DNA of 64,000 bases from Yinghuangia sp045039925 (GTDB taxonomy: Bacteria > Actinomycetota > Actinomycetes > Streptomycetales > Streptomycetaceae), in the NCBI GenBank assembly GCA_045039925.1, contig CP108400.1, positions 5,208,001 to 5,272,000 of the forward strand, given 5' to 3'. Each line of letters begins with the position of its first letter. Position 1 is the stretch's first letter. The position numbers and the translations under genes are program-made. Below the pieces are notes generated by a model. It had not been told where the DNA came from and searched no databases. It saw only the letters and a list, made by a program, of their open reading frames with translations. This document shows, in pieces, positions 39,633 through 49,223 of the stretch.

Positions 39633-40751
39633 ATGACCCTGCGCCTGAGGTCGCTCACCCGGGATGAACACCTCACCTTCATCAAGGGCAAGCCCTCCGT
39701 GAGCTTCCTCCAATGCCCCTCATGGGGTGATGTGAAGAGCGAGTGGCGGAGCGAGAGCATCGGATGGATCGACGAGACCGGGTCGGTCGTCGGTGCCGCC
39801 GAGGTGCTGTACCGCCAACTGCCCAAGATCAAGCGGTACCTCGCGTACATGCCCGAGGGCCCGGTGATCGACTGGTTCGACGGGGACCTGCGCCGCTGGC
39901 TCGACCCGATGCTCGCGCACCTGAAGTCGCAGGGCGCCTTCTCGGTCAAGATGGGCCCGCCGGTGGTGGTCAACCGCTGGGAGTCGGAGACCATCAAGAA
40001 GGCGATCGCGGCCAAGTCCGCGCGGCGCCTGCGGGACCTCCCGCCCGACTGGACCGACGAGCGGGCCGGGGACGTCGAGCGCCAGCTCCGGCGGCTCGGC
40101 TGGCTCCAGGACCAGAGCGCGGGCGCCGGCTTCGGCGACGTCCAGCCCCGGTACGTCTTCCAGGTGCCGCTGATGCGCCGCTCGCTCGACGACGTGCACT
40201 CCGGCTTCAACCAGCTGTGGCGCCGCAACATCAAGAAGGCCGCCAAGGCCGGTGTCGAGGTGGTCCAGGGCGGCCGCGAGGACCTCAAGACCTTCCACGA
40301 GGTCTACAAGGTCACCGCGGTGCGCGACCACTTCACGCCCCGGCCGCTCCCCTACTTCGAGCGCATGTGGGACGTCCTCAACGCCGAGGACCCCGAGCGC
40401 ATGCGCCTCTACCTCGCCAAGCACGAGGGCGAGGTGCTCGCGTCCACCACGATGGTGACCGTGGGGGACCACGTCTGGTATTCGTACGGTGCGTCCGCGA
40501 ACCACAAGCGCGAGGTGCGGCCGTCGAACGCGATCCAGTGGCGCATGCTGCGGGACGCGTACGCGCTCGGCGCCTCCGTCTACGACCTCCGCGGCATCAG
40601 CGACACGCTCGACGAGAACGACCACCTGTTCGGGCTCATCCAGTTCAAGCTGGGCACCGGCGGCCAGGCGGTCGAATACCTCGGCGAGTGGGACTTCCCG
40701 CTCAACAAGGTGCTGCACAAGGCGCTCGACCTCTACATGTCGCGCCGCTGA
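39633..40751 (+). CDS. FemAB/FemX-family peptidoglycan bridge aminoacyltransferase
   Basis: 372 residues, ATG 39633 with GAGGAG upstream. The FemAB fold is evident: 'SVSFLQCPSWGDVKSEWRSE' near the start, 'RRNIKKAAKAGVEV' in the middle (lipid-II/tRNA-binding Lys/Arg cluster) and the C-terminal 'YDLRGISDTLDENDHLFGLI', then 'QFKLGTGG'. These enzymes transfer Gly, Ala or Ser from aminoacyl-tRNA to the stem peptide of lipid II. In Streptomyces FemX adds the first bridge Gly. Followed by an alanine-racemase-like gene 97 bp on. Confidence 0.9.
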   Translation: MTLRLRSLTRDEHLTFIKGKPSVSFLQCPSWGDVKSEWRSESIGWIDETGSVVGAAEVLYRQLPKIKRYLAYMPEGPVIDWFDGDLRRWLDPMLAHLKSQGAFSVKMGPPVVVNRWESETIKKAIAAKSARRLRDLPPDWTDERAGDVERQLRRLGWLQDQSAGAGFGDVQPRYVFQVPLMRRSLDDVHSGFNQLWRRNIKKAAKAGVEVVQGGREDLKTFHEVYKVTAVRDHFTPRPLPYFERMWDVLNAEDPERMRLYLAKHEGEVLASTTMVTVGDHVWYSYGASANHKREVRPSNAIQWRMLRDAYALGASVYDLRGISDTLDENDHLFGLIQFKLGTGGQAVEYLGEWDFPLNKVLHKALDLYMSRR

Positions 40752-40848
40752 CCCCGGTCGGCACCTCGCAAGGCACCGCACGAGCCCGGGAACGAGCACG
40801 TGAACGAGCACCGGTCCGAGCACCGGTCCGAGCAAGGAAGGCCCACCG

Positions 40849-41880
40849 ATGTCGCTTTCGCTGTACGTCGACTCCGCACGCTGGCGCAAGCACATCGACC
40901 ACGTGCGCGACACCCACCCCGGCATAGTCCCGGTCATGAAGGGCAACGGGTACGGCTTCGACAACGCCCGCCTCGCCGACGAGGCGTCGCGCATGGGAGT
41001 CGACACCATCGCGGTCGGCAACACCTACGAAGCGTCCCGCCTGAAGGACCACTTCGACGGACGCGTCATGGTGCTCACGCCGTATCTGCGCGGCGAGGAG
41101 GCCGTGCCGCTGCCGGACCGGGTGATCCGCACGGTCTCGTCCGTGCAGGGCACCCGCGACCTGGTCGGCAGGCGCGTCGTCATCAGCTGCATGACCAGCA
41201 TGAAGCGCGACGGCGTGACCGAGGAGGACCTCGTCGCGCTGCGCGGTTCGCTGGACGGGGTGCGCCTGGAGGGCTTCTCGGTCCACCTGCCGCTCGACCA
41301 CCCGGACGGCACCGACCCGGCCACCGAGGTCGTGGCCTGGGTCGAGCGCCTGCGCGCCGCGCGCCTGCCGGTGCACACGATGTTCGTCAGCCACGTCTCG
41401 GCGGCCGGCCTCGCCGCGCTGCAACAGCGGTTCCCCGACACGGTGTTCCGGCCGCGCGTCGGGACCGACCTGTGGCTCGGCGACCACGATGCGCTGGTCG
41501 CCCGCGGGACCGTGCTGGACGTCGTGCCGATCGCGCGCGGCGAACGCTACGGCTACCGCCAGCGCAAGGCGCCGGCCGACGGGCACCTGCTGGTGGTCAG
41601 CGGCGGCACCGCGCACGGCGTCGGCCTGGAGGCGCCGAAGACGGTGCGCGGCGTGATGCCGCGCGCCAAGGGCGTTGCGCGCGCGGGCCTGGCCACGGTG
41701 AACCGCACGCTCTCGCCGTTCAGTTGGGCGGGGAAGCAGCGCTGGTTCGCGGAGCCGCCGCACATGCAGGTGAGCCTGCTGTTCCTGGCGAGCGATGTAC
41801 AACCGCCGCGTCCGGGCGAGGAACTGGACGCGGAACTGCGCCACACCACAACGCACTTCGATCGCGTCGTCCTGCACTGA
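40849..41880 (+). CDS. Alanine-racemase-like PLP protein
   Basis: 343 residues, ATG 40849 with AAGGAAGG upstream. The N-terminal TIM-barrel PLP domain is recognisable: 'PGIVPVMKGNGYGFDNARLA' with the cofactor Lys31 (canonical VVKANAYGHG), 'IAVGNTYEASRLK' and 'HTMFVSHVSAAGLAALQQRF'. The C-terminal beta domain is reduced and divergent ('GERYGYRQRKA'). It may be a real amino-acid racemase or a relative with another role. Adjacency to the FemX-like gene suggests a cell-wall function. Confidence 0.75.
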   Translation: MSLSLYVDSARWRKHIDHVRDTHPGIVPVMKGNGYGFDNARLADEASRMGVDTIAVGNTYEASRLKDHFDGRVMVLTPYLRGEEAVPLPDRVIRTVSSVQGTRDLVGRRVVISCMTSMKRDGVTEEDLVALRGSLDGVRLEGFSVHLPLDHPDGTDPATEVVAWVERLRAARLPVHTMFVSHVSAAGLAALQQRFPDTVFRPRVGTDLWLGDHDALVARGTVLDVVPIARGERYGYRQRKAPADGHLLVVSGGTAHGVGLEAPKTVRGVMPRAKGVARAGLATVNRTLSPFSWAGKQRWFAEPPHMQVSLLFLASDVQPPRPGEELDAELRHTTTHFDRVVLH

Positions 41881-41931
41881 CCCGGGCGTCGGGCCAGGCG
41901 GCACCGCGGTCGTCGACGGGGAGGCGGACCG

Positions 41932-42426
41932 ATGGGCTTGTACGCGCGTGGCCTCAGGAAGCTGGGGCACACCCGGTGGCTGGCGGCCCTGGGGCCGTAC
42001 CTGGTCGCCGCCGACCGCAAGGTGCAGCGGCGCACACGCGGACGCATGTCCGTGATGGGCCGCGGTTTCACCCAACTCCTGCTGACCACGACGGGCCGGC
42101 GCAGCGGGCAGGCGCGTGTCTCACCGCTGATCTACGCCGCCGCGGACGGCGGATTCGTGGTCGCCGGAACGAACTTCGGGCAGCGGCACCACCCGGCGTG
42201 GACCGGGAACCTGCTCGCCGACCCGGCGGCGACGGTGTCGGTCGACGGACGCGAAACGCCGGTCCGGGCCCGTCTCGTGCCCGACGGCGGGCCCGAACGG
42301 GACCGCCTGTGGGCCGCGATGCTGCGGGTCTGGCCGGCGTACGACACCTACGCGCGCCGTTCGGGCCGCCCCATCCGGCTGTTCCTGCTGGAACCGACGA
42401 ACGGGACGGCCCCGCAGGCTACTTGA
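41932..42426 (+). CDS. Deazaflavin (F420)-dependent nitroreductase-family protein
   Basis: 164 residues, ATG 41932 with GGGGAGG upstream. The Ddn-type split beta-barrel pattern is clear: 'LLLTTTGRRSGQARVSPLIY', 'FVVAGTNFGQRHHPAWTGNL', 'LLADPAATVSVDG' and 'ERDRLWAAMLRVWPAYDTYA'. Family members bind F420 or FMN and reduce quinones or nitro compounds. The last 8 bp overlap the convergent next gene. Confidence 0.85.
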   Translation: MGLYARGLRKLGHTRWLAALGPYLVAADRKVQRRTRGRMSVMGRGFTQLLLTTTGRRSGQARVSPLIYAAADGGFVVAGTNFGQRHHPAWTGNLLADPAATVSVDGRETPVRARLVPDGGPERDRLWAAMLRVWPAYDTYARRSGRPIRLFLLEPTNGTAPQAT

Positions 42427-43075
42427 CGCCTTCGATGCCGAGTTCTGCAAAATCGTCGCGGATTTCGTCAAGCTGCGTTTGCGACGGGACCACCGAGCTG
42501 TTGACGGCCTCGAAGTCCGAGGGCTTGGTGAACTTGGTGATCGTCAGGCACAGGATGCCCTTGTCGCCGTCCCTCCACTCCACGGTCAGGACGCGACCCT
42601 TCGCGACCATGTCCGGGGTCTCGCACTTGCTGGCGTCGGTCGAGTCCTTGAAGTTCTCGATGACCCGGAAGGCGGCGCTCGACTTGCCGCAGTCCACGAT
42701 CTCGGGGTTGCGGTCGCTGGCCGTGATGCAGTCGCCGGCATTGGCGTTGGCCGCGCTGTCCTTGCCGACGAAGTAGCCGATGACGCCCAGGACCACGACG
42801 AGACCGACGATGCCGCCCACGATCCACGGCCACTTCTTGCGGCGGCGCGGCTCCATGTAGCCCATCGGCGCACCCGGGTACTGCTGGGGGTACGGCTGCT
42901 GCGGCGGGTAGGGCTGCTGGCCCGGCTGCTGCGGGTACGGGGGTTGCCCGCCGTACGGCTGCTGCGGCTGCTGCGGATAGGGCTGCTGGCCGCCGTACTG
43001 CGGCGGCTGCTGCTGCCCGTACGGACTCTGGTCGCCGGGGCCGCCGGACTGACCGGGGCCGAAGGGATTCGACAT
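42419..43075 (-). CDS. Membrane-anchored LppU-like protein with Pro/Gln/Tyr-rich N-terminus
   Basis: 218 residues from the ATG at 43075 ('MSNPFGPGQSG'). Residues 1-95 are low complexity (QQPYPQQP-type repeats), followed by a basic 'EPRRRKKWPW', one membrane helix (~102-122) and an extracellular domain with four Cys ('GDCITAS', 'VDCGKS', 'KCETPD', 'ILCLTI') forming likely disulfides. The same plan occurs in the 153-residue protein at 54010-54471. Function unknown; a secreted-domain scaffold is plausible. Confidence 0.7.
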   Translation of the reverse strand: MSNPFGPGQSGGPGDQSPYGQQQPPQYGGQQPYPQQPQQPYGGQPPYPQQPGQQPYPPQQPYPQQYPGAPMGYMEPRRRKKWPWIVGGIVGLVVVLGVIGYFVGKDSAANANAGDCITASDRNPEIVDCGKSSAAFRVIENFKDSTDASKCETPDMVAKGRVLTVEWRDGDKGILCLTITKFTKPSDFEAVNSSVVPSQTQLDEIRDDFAELGIEGVK

Positions 43076-43151
43076 GCGTGGCTCCGTGGATGCGCCGTGG
43101 AACTGCCGTGGGACTTCGGTGTGCGCGGCCAGACTAGATGATCGGAAAAAA

Positions 43152-44366
43152 CTACCCGGCCCAGCGTCCCGCTCCGAACAGCAGCGCAAAAACCACAGCA
43201 AACGGCGCAATAAGCGCCAAATAGGCAGTGAATGCCGCCTTATGACGCAACGTCACCTGCGCGAGCACGATCCACAGCGGCCACCACAGCAGCGTCGCCC
43301 GCGGAACCGAGAAGTAGGCGCTGGAGACGCCCAGCGACGCGACCGTCAGACCGATGTACGTCGCCTCCGCCCACCGCCGCTTGCGCAGCAGGTAGGCGGT
43401 CAGCACCACGCCCACCGCGACCGCCAGCATCTCCCAGCGGTACATCCACGTGAAGCCGAGGATCGTGCCCTGCCCGGTGGTGAACGCCCGGTCCCACGTG
43501 TTGGTGAACGCGTCGATCGGGCCGACCAGATGCCGGTCCCAACCGGTCGCCTGCGCGCTGTTCCACGCCGTCCAGTCGCCGGTGCGCCGGTACAGGAAGC
43601 CCATGTAGATGAGCACCGGGAGCCCGCCGACGACCAGCCACGGCGCGTCCTTCCACCGTCGCCGCCCGTCCTTCGCGGTCAGGAACTCGACCACCAGCGC
43701 CGCGAGCAGGAACGCGCCGCTCACCCGGACGAACAACGAGGCCGCGGCCAGGATCCCCGCCCAGTGCCAGACCCCGCGCTTGGCGCACAGCCACGCGCCG
43801 AGCGCCAGCATGAGGAACAGCGCCTCCGTGTAGCCCGCCGCCAGGAAGACGGCCGACGGCGACAGCAGCAGGAGCAGCACCGCGCGTTCGCCGGTCCCGG
43901 ACGGGTTCTCCAGGCCCGCGATGCGCGACAACAGCACCATCGCGACGCCACCGCACACGAACGAGATGAGCAGGCCCGCGACCACCCAGTTCCCCACGAC
44001 CAGGTGCACGGCCTTGAGGAGATAGGGGAATCCGGGGAAGAACGCCTCCAGCGGCACCGGCGGCCCGGCCTTCGGGTTCCCGTCGTAGCCGAACTCGCCG
44101 ATGGTCCGGAAGTGCCGGAAGTCCCAGCGGTCCCAGGTGTCGAGGTACCCCGTGGGCTGACTGGCGCCCTCGGCCGCGAAGATCCAGCCGGACGCCCCGA
44201 CCAGCAGGAACATCGCCGGCCGCGTCACCAGCCACACCGCGAGCGCGGCGCGGTCGTCGCGCGACGGCATGCGCAGCCACCGCAGCAGCGCCGCGCCGAG
44301 CCGACCCCCGGGCGCGGCGGGCGGCTTCGCGGTGTCGGTGCTCGGCTCGGCGTCCGTACTGGTCAC
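43152..44366 (-). CDS. PIG-V-like integral membrane mannosyltransferase
   Basis: 404 residues, GTG at 44366. About nine membrane helices. The first extracytoplasmic loop carries 'DTWDRWDFRHFRTIGEFGYD' and 'LEAFFPGFPYLLKAVHLV', characteristic of the PIG-V/GT76-type family that uses polyprenyl-phosphate mannose. It probably mannosylates a lipid or protein at the cell surface. Followed on the same strand by a GT87 gene upstream (44410), so the two are likely co-transcribed. Confidence 0.82.
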   Translation of the reverse strand: MTSTDAEPSTDTAKPPAAPGGRLGAALLRWLRMPSRDDRAALAVWLVTRPAMFLLVGASGWIFAAEGASQPTGYLDTWDRWDFRHFRTIGEFGYDGNPKAGPPVPLEAFFPGFPYLLKAVHLVVGNWVVAGLLISFVCGGVAMVLLSRIAGLENPSGTGERAVLLLLLSPSAVFLAAGYTEALFLMLALGAWLCAKRGVWHWAGILAAASLFVRVSGAFLLAALVVEFLTAKDGRRRWKDAPWLVVGGLPVLIYMGFLYRRTGDWTAWNSAQATGWDRHLVGPIDAFTNTWDRAFTTGQGTILGFTWMYRWEMLAVAVGVVLTAYLLRKRRWAEATYIGLTVASLGVSSAYFSVPRATLLWWPLWIVLAQVTLRHKAAFTAYLALIAPFAVVFALLFGAGRWAG

Positions 44367-44409
44367 GCGCCCCGTTCTCCCTGTCGTTGCTCGCTGTCCT
44401 GCGGGTGGG

Positions 44410-45966
44410 CTACGTGGAGATCTTGCCGGGCACGTCGCCGGGCACGTCGCCGGGGGCGCCGCGCGGCCCGACCGGAACGGCCTGGCGGGCGTTGTCGAGG
44501 CTGTCCGCGTCGTCCTCGTAGCCGCGGCCGTACCAGTCGACGCGTCGGCCGGGGACGAACGCCAGGACGTCCGGCGCGCGGTCGAGCACGCCGCCCGACG
44601 GGTCGTCGCTGCCGTCGCGGCGCACCGGGTCGCGGTCCGGCCACAGGATGTCGCGGACCACGAGCGCCGAGATGTACAGGATGCCGAGCAGGTGGATCAG
44701 GATCACCACGTGGTACGCGTTCTGCGACAGGCCCTTCGAGCCCTCGCCGCCCGCGTACGACTCGATGTACAGCCACACGCCGAGGAAGTAGATGACCTCG
44801 CACGCCTGCCAGATCAGCACGTCGCGCCAGCGCGGCCGGGCCAGCACCACCAGCGGCAGCAGCCACAGGACGTACTGCGGCGAGTAGACCTTGTTGGTGA
44901 AGAGGAACGCCGCCACGATCAGGAACGCCAGTTGCGCGAAGCGCGGCCTGCGCGGCGCGCACAGCGCCAGCGCGCCGATGCCGACCGCCATCGCGATCAA
45001 CAGGCCGGACACCCACGCGTTGAGCGTGTCGATGTCCATCGCCTCGCCGCGCTGTTGCAGGATCAGCCACAGCGACCCGAAGTCGGCGCCGCGCTCCTGG
45101 CTGAAGGTGTAGAAGAGCTTCCAGCCCTCCCGGATCTTGAAGCCGCCGTCGGTGGGCTCCAGCATGATCGGCAGGTTGACGACGAGCCAGGCGACGAGCG
45201 CGGCCCCCGCGACCTTCGCGAACTCGACGAGCTTCCCCGCTCTCAGGCACAGCAGGAACAACGGTCCGAGCAACAGCACCGGATAGAGCTTTGCCGCGGT
45301 CGCCAATCCGATCAAAATGCCCGCGAGCACGACATTTCTCCGCGCCCAGGCCATCATCGCCACCGCCGTGATGGCGACCGCGACCATGTCCCAGTTGATG
45401 ATGCCGTTGAGCGCCAGGACCGGGGCCGCCGCGACAATCGCGGCATCCCAGAACCTTCGCCCGGATGTTCGGGCGACCGCCACCACCATCACGACCGCGC
45501 AGGCCATCATCATCAACGCGTTGATCATGACGAACCACTTCTTCTCCGCGTCCAGGTCGTCGCCGAACTCGCGCGCGACAACCCCGGCGAAGTACATGAC
45601 GCCGCCGGTGAGGACCGGGTACTCCAGGTACTCCATGCCCTCGTCGGGCGTCTTCTCGAAGTACGGCACCGTGCCGTCCGCGAAGCCGCGGCCCTGGTAC
45701 AGGTGCGGCATGTCGCTGTAGCAGGCCTTCGAGTACTGCGAGCCCACCCCGAACCAGGCGCCGTCGTAGCACGGCTTCTTCTGCACGAGCCCCAGCGCGA
45801 AGGTCATCACCGCGATCAGGATCAGCACCCGCGTGGCGTTCCACCAACTGCTGTTCGGCCCGAACCGGATGCGCTTTCCGGCAGGTCCGCCCACGACCTC
45901 ACTGCCCGTACGCATGACCGGGTCGTCATGCGTGGGCAGGACGGGCTCGGTCGGATTCGGCATCAT
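44410..45966 (-). CDS. GT87-family membrane mannosyltransferase
   Basis: 518 residues; ATG 45966 or the adjacent ATG 45963. About ten to eleven membrane segments. GT87 features: 'KACYSDMPHLYQGRGFADGT', then 'VPYFEKTPDEGMEYLEYPVL', and 'ATAAKLYPVLLLGPLFLL', plus 'NKVYSPQYVLWLLPLVVL'. GT87 enzymes (as PimE in mycobacteria) are polyprenol-phosphate-mannose-dependent mannosyltransferases. A cytoplasmic ~80-residue tail with 'GDVPGDVPG' repeats ends it. Conserved beside the class A PBP in Streptomyces. Confidence 0.87.
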   Translation of the reverse strand: MMPNPTEPVLPTHDDPVMRTGSEVVGGPAGKRIRFGPNSSWWNATRVLILIAVMTFALGLVQKKPCYDGAWFGVGSQYSKACYSDMPHLYQGRGFADGTVPYFEKTPDEGMEYLEYPVLTGGVMYFAGVVAREFGDDLDAEKKWFVMINALMMMACAVVMVVAVARTSGRRFWDAAIVAAAPVLALNGIINWDMVAVAITAVAMMAWARRNVVLAGILIGLATAAKLYPVLLLGPLFLLCLRAGKLVEFAKVAGAALVAWLVVNLPIMLEPTDGGFKIREGWKLFYTFSQERGADFGSLWLILQQRGEAMDIDTLNAWVSGLLIAMAVGIGALALCAPRRPRFAQLAFLIVAAFLFTNKVYSPQYVLWLLPLVVLARPRWRDVLIWQACEVIYFLGVWLYIESYAGGEGSKGLSQNAYHVVILIHLLGILYISALVVRDILWPDRDPVRRDGSDDPSGGVLDRAPDVLAFVPGRRVDWYGRGYEDDADSLDNARQAVPVGPRGAPGDVPGDVPGKIST

Positions 45967-46019
45967 GCCGCCAATCCTCTCGCAGGGGCACGGGTGCTCT
46001 GGCACATCGGCTTACGCGT

Positions 46020-46047
46020 GTGCCCCACCGCGCGGGCGGCGGGGCAC
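46020..46047. terminator. Terminator after the class A PBP gene
   Basis: GTGCCCCACCGC...GCGGCGGGGCAC, a 12-bp stem with one mismatch, 34 bp past the stop on the minus strand. Confidence 0.7.
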
Positions 46048-46080
46048 AGCGATCGTACGGGGCGGCGCGCCGCCCGGAAG

Positions 46081-48759
46081 TCAGCCGTCGCCGAAGATCG
46101 GCGGCCTCGTTCTGGTGCTGGTCGACGACGAGCCGGTGGTCGGCGGCCTCGTCGAGGTGGGCGGCTCACTGGTGGCGGTCCCGGTGGGCGTGGACGACGT
46201 CGGCGGTCCCGAAGTCGTCGTCGGCGGCTCGGACGTCGGACCGGTGGGCGGAGGCGGCCCGGGCGGTGCGGACGACGACGGCGGCGCGGAGGACGACGGC
46301 GGCGCCGTCGTGGCGGTCGCGGTCGGCGTCGCGGACTGCTTCGGCGCGGGGTTCTCCGGCTTGATGAACTCCGGCGCGGGCATGCCCTGCATCGCGGCCT
46401 TCATGTAGGCCGTCCAGATCTCCGTCGGGACAGCACCACCGTGGGTCTCGTCCTGGCCGAGCAGGCCCTTCAGGTCGCGGCGCTTGGTGGAGTCGTCCTC
46501 GCGGAACAGGGCCACCGACGTGGACAGGTTCGGCGTGTAGCCGACGAACCACGCGGAGAAGTTGCCGTCCGTGGTGCCGGTCTTGCCGGCCGCGGGACGC
46601 CCGAGCGCCTGGGCCTTGTCGCCGGTGCCGTCCTTGTCCTGGATGACGCCGATCAGCATGTCGTTGATGGTGTCGGCGATGTCCTCGTCGAAGACCTGCT
46701 TGACCTCCGCCTTGGGGATGTCGACCTTCTTGTCGTTCTTCTTGATCTCCTTGATGACGTACGGGTCGGCGTGCTTGCCGCGGGCCGCGAAGGTCGCGTA
46801 CGCGCTCGCCATGTCGAGGGCGGAAGGCTCACTCGTGCCCAGGGCCATGGCCGGAGTCAGCTTGTCGAGCCCGGGGGTGTCGCCCGGAAGCCCCGCGTCG
46901 ACCGCGGCCTTCTGCACCTTGTCGAAGCCGACGTCGGCGGCGAGCTGCGTGAACACCGGGTTCAGCGATCTCTCCATGGACTCGCGGATGCTCATCTTCC
47001 CGTAGTCCCGGCCGTTCTCGTTGGGCACCAGATAGACGCCTTGCTTGTCCTCCCACTTCTTGCCGTTCGGCATGATCACCGGGATCTTGTTGTCCGCGTT
47101 GTAGAGATCCTCGATGGTGATCGGTTTGCCGTCGTACTTGCCGTCTCTCAGCGCCGCGGCCACCACGAAGGGCTTGAACGTCGAGCCCACCTGGATGTCG
47201 CCGCGGGTGGCGTCGTTGAACTCCTGCTTGAAGAAGTCCGGCCCGCCGTACAGCGCGACCACCGCGCCGTCCCCCGGCACCACCGACGCGATGCCGGTGC
47301 GCAGGTACTTGTCCGCCTCGCGTTGGTCCGGTTTGAGCCGCGCGGTGAGCTGCTGCTCCACGGCGGCGACCGCGGCGTCCTGCTTCGCCTTGTCGAACGT
47401 CGTGACGATCTTGTAGCCGCCGAGCCCCAGTTCCTCGGCGCTGACGAGCTTGTTGTCGATCAGGTAGTCGTTGGCGACCTGCATCAGGTAGCCGGCCTGG
47501 CCCTTCTTGCCGGCCGCGGGCTGCGGCTTGATCGGCATCGGGAACTGCTGGGCGTCGGCAGTGGCCTGGTCGATCCACTTCATCTCGACCATGCCGTTGA
47601 GGATCCACTTCCAGCGGCCCTGCACGCGGTTCAGCCGGCTCTCGCTGACCTCGCCGTTCACCCACACATCGTTGATGCTCGGCGCGTTGAGCAGCGTCGA
47701 AATGTACGCGCCCTCGCCGACCGTGAGATCGGCGACGTTCTTGCCGTAGTAGGCCTGCGCGGCCGCCTGGATGCCGTACGCGTTGCGCCCGTAGAACGAG
47801 GTGTTCAGGTACCCGGCCAGGATCTCGTCCTTGGTCATCTGCCGGTCGACCTTTATCGCGATGAACATCTCCTTGAACTTGCGTTCGAAGGACTGCTCCT
47901 GCGACAGGAACGCGTTCTTGACGTACTGCTGGGTGATCGTCGAACCGCCCTGTGTCGGGCCGCCCTTGGCCATCGCGACCGCGGCGCGCGTGAGGCCCTT
48001 CGGCGAGACGCCGGAGTCGGAGTAGAACGTGCGGTTCTCCGCCGCGAGCACGGCGTGCTGCACGTCCTTGGGCACCTGGTCGAGCTTGACGTTCTGGCGG
48101 TTGTACTTGCCGGACTGCCCGATCTCGGTGACGCCGTCCGAGTAGTAGTAGATGTTCGACTGGATCTGCGTCGCGGCGTTGACGTCCGGGATCTCGACCA
48201 GGGAGTAGGCGAGTCCGGCCAGCCCGAGCAGCGAGCCGATGAAGAAGAGGAACATCGCGAGGATCTGTTTGAAGGACGGCAGCCAGCGGCGCACGCCCTT
48301 CTTGCCGTACCGCGGGTAGTCGACGAAGCGGCGCTTCTTCTTGCCGTCCTTGCCGACCGGGCCCTTCCCCTTGCCGCGACCGCCCGGCGCGGTGCCCGCG
48401 CCCTCGTCGTCGCGCCCGGGGCCGGACGGACCGCCGCCGCCCCCGCGTCCGCCCTTGCCGCGGCCGCCGCCGCGACCACCGGACCGGGCGGCCTGCCGGG
48501 CCTCCATCCGCGTCATCGGCCGGGCGTCGGCCTCCGGTGCCGACCCTCCGGAACCCGAGGGCGAAGCCGTCGGCGAGCCGGGCGACGCGGGCTTGGCCGG
48601 TGACGGGCCGCCCGGCGGGGGGTTGGCCGACGAACGTGCCGCCGACCGCCCCGGACCGGCCGGATCCGCGGCACCCGTGGACGGCATGCTCCCCCGAACA
48701 TGCGAAGCGCCGCGCCCCTCGGGGCGCGGCTGTGACGACCTGCGACGGTGTTCACTCAT
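46081..48759 (-). CDS. Class A penicillin-binding protein (PBP1-type)
   Basis: 892 residues, ATG 48759. Layout: ~165-residue basic, Gly/Arg-rich cytoplasmic tail, one membrane helix ('ILAMFLFFIGSLLGLAGLAY'), GT51 transglycosylase ('AAENRTFYSDSGVSPKGLTR', then 'GGSTITQQYVKNAF'; 'DEILAGYLNTSFYGRNAYGI'), and transpeptidase with 'GSTFKPFV' (SxxK) and 'GKTGTTDGNFSAWFVG' (KTG). A Thr/Pro/Ser-rich tail of ~95 residues ends it. Bifunctional peptidoglycan synthase of the cell envelope. Confidence 0.96.
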   Translation of the reverse strand: MSEHRRRSSQPRPEGRGASHVRGSMPSTGAADPAGPGRSAARSSANPPPGGPSPAKPASPGSPTASPSGSGGSAPEADARPMTRMEARQAARSGGRGGGRGKGGRGGGGGPSGPGRDDEGAGTAPGGRGKGKGPVGKDGKKKRRFVDYPRYGKKGVRRWLPSFKQILAMFLFFIGSLLGLAGLAYSLVEIPDVNAATQIQSNIYYYSDGVTEIGQSGKYNRQNVKLDQVPKDVQHAVLAAENRTFYSDSGVSPKGLTRAAVAMAKGGPTQGGSTITQQYVKNAFLSQEQSFERKFKEMFIAIKVDRQMTKDEILAGYLNTSFYGRNAYGIQAAAQAYYGKNVADLTVGEGAYISTLLNAPSINDVWVNGEVSESRLNRVQGRWKWILNGMVEMKWIDQATADAQQFPMPIKPQPAAGKKGQAGYLMQVANDYLIDNKLVSAEELGLGGYKIVTTFDKAKQDAAVAAVEQQLTARLKPDQREADKYLRTGIASVVPGDGAVVALYGGPDFFKQEFNDATRGDIQVGSTFKPFVVAAALRDGKYDGKPITIEDLYNADNKIPVIMPNGKKWEDKQGVYLVPNENGRDYGKMSIRESMERSLNPVFTQLAADVGFDKVQKAAVDAGLPGDTPGLDKLTPAMALGTSEPSALDMASAYATFAARGKHADPYVIKEIKKNDKKVDIPKAEVKQVFDEDIADTINDMLIGVIQDKDGTGDKAQALGRPAAGKTGTTDGNFSAWFVGYTPNLSTSVALFREDDSTKRRDLKGLLGQDETHGGAVPTEIWTAYMKAAMQGMPAPEFIKPENPAPKQSATPTATATTAPPSSSAPPSSSAPPGPPPPTGPTSEPPTTTSGPPTSSTPTGTATSEPPTSTRPPTTGSSSTSTRTRPPIFGDG

Positions 48760-49169
48760 GCGTATTCGCTGCTCCTCGGCCGCACGACGGGGGTCGGCCG
48801 TACGGGTCGTGGCTGTCCGTTCCCCAGGACGCGCCCCGACCGCGGAAGGTTCCGCGCGCGATCGGACCGGCCGGTGGAGGCGGCGTCCGGATCAACGGCC
48901 TTGTACGGGAGCGGGAGCGCTCGGAGGTACCACACGGCGGACCAGACTACGCGCGGACGCAACGCCCAAAAGACGGACTCCTCGGGGCATACCCGCCCGA
49001 GTGAACGGCCGGAGAGCACGATTCCCGGGCGTGTTGCCGCGCTCCCGGAGCTTCGGGCGTCCCGGCGGTACTCCGTCCGGGTCCCCCGAACGACCGGTGG
49101 ATGGCCGCGAGGTAACCGACGCGAGACCGCCGCGTGACCCGCCTGTGACTTCTGTCACCGGACCCCTCC
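48760..49169. other. Long intergenic region between PBP and padR genes
   Basis: About 410 bp. It must hold the PBP promoter on one strand. The sequence is GC-rich, and several short frames exist without ribosome sites or coding bias. No hairpin or repeat stands out. Confidence 0.4.
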
Positions 49170-49198
49170 TTGCACGCCGGGAGCCGGGGACCTATCGT
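49170..49198 (+). promoter_or_regulatory. Likely promoter of padR-ino1
   Basis: TTGCAC (49170-49175) and TATCGT (49193-49198) separated by 17 bp form a good vegetative promoter. The PadR-type palindrome lies immediately downstream, around the expected start of transcription. Confidence 0.65.
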
Positions 49199-49200
49199 TC

Positions 49201-49223
49201 CGATGTATCGACTCGATACATCG
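49201..49223. promoter_or_regulatory. PadR-type operator (perfect inverted repeat)
   Basis: CGATGTATCG-act-CGATACATCG, a perfect 10-bp inverted repeat with a 3-base spacer, 44 bp before the padR start. Two more related half-sites (CTATCG at 49192, CGATAC at 49228) flank it. Position at the transcription start suggests repression by the PadR protein of its own gene and of the following inositol phosphate synthase gene. Confidence 0.8.

Noticed and set aside
44269..48603. Very long open frame (1444 codons) on the plus strand
   Set aside because: Shadow of the GT87 and PBP genes on the opposite strand; Arg/His/Asp-rich translation with no domain and no ribosome site.
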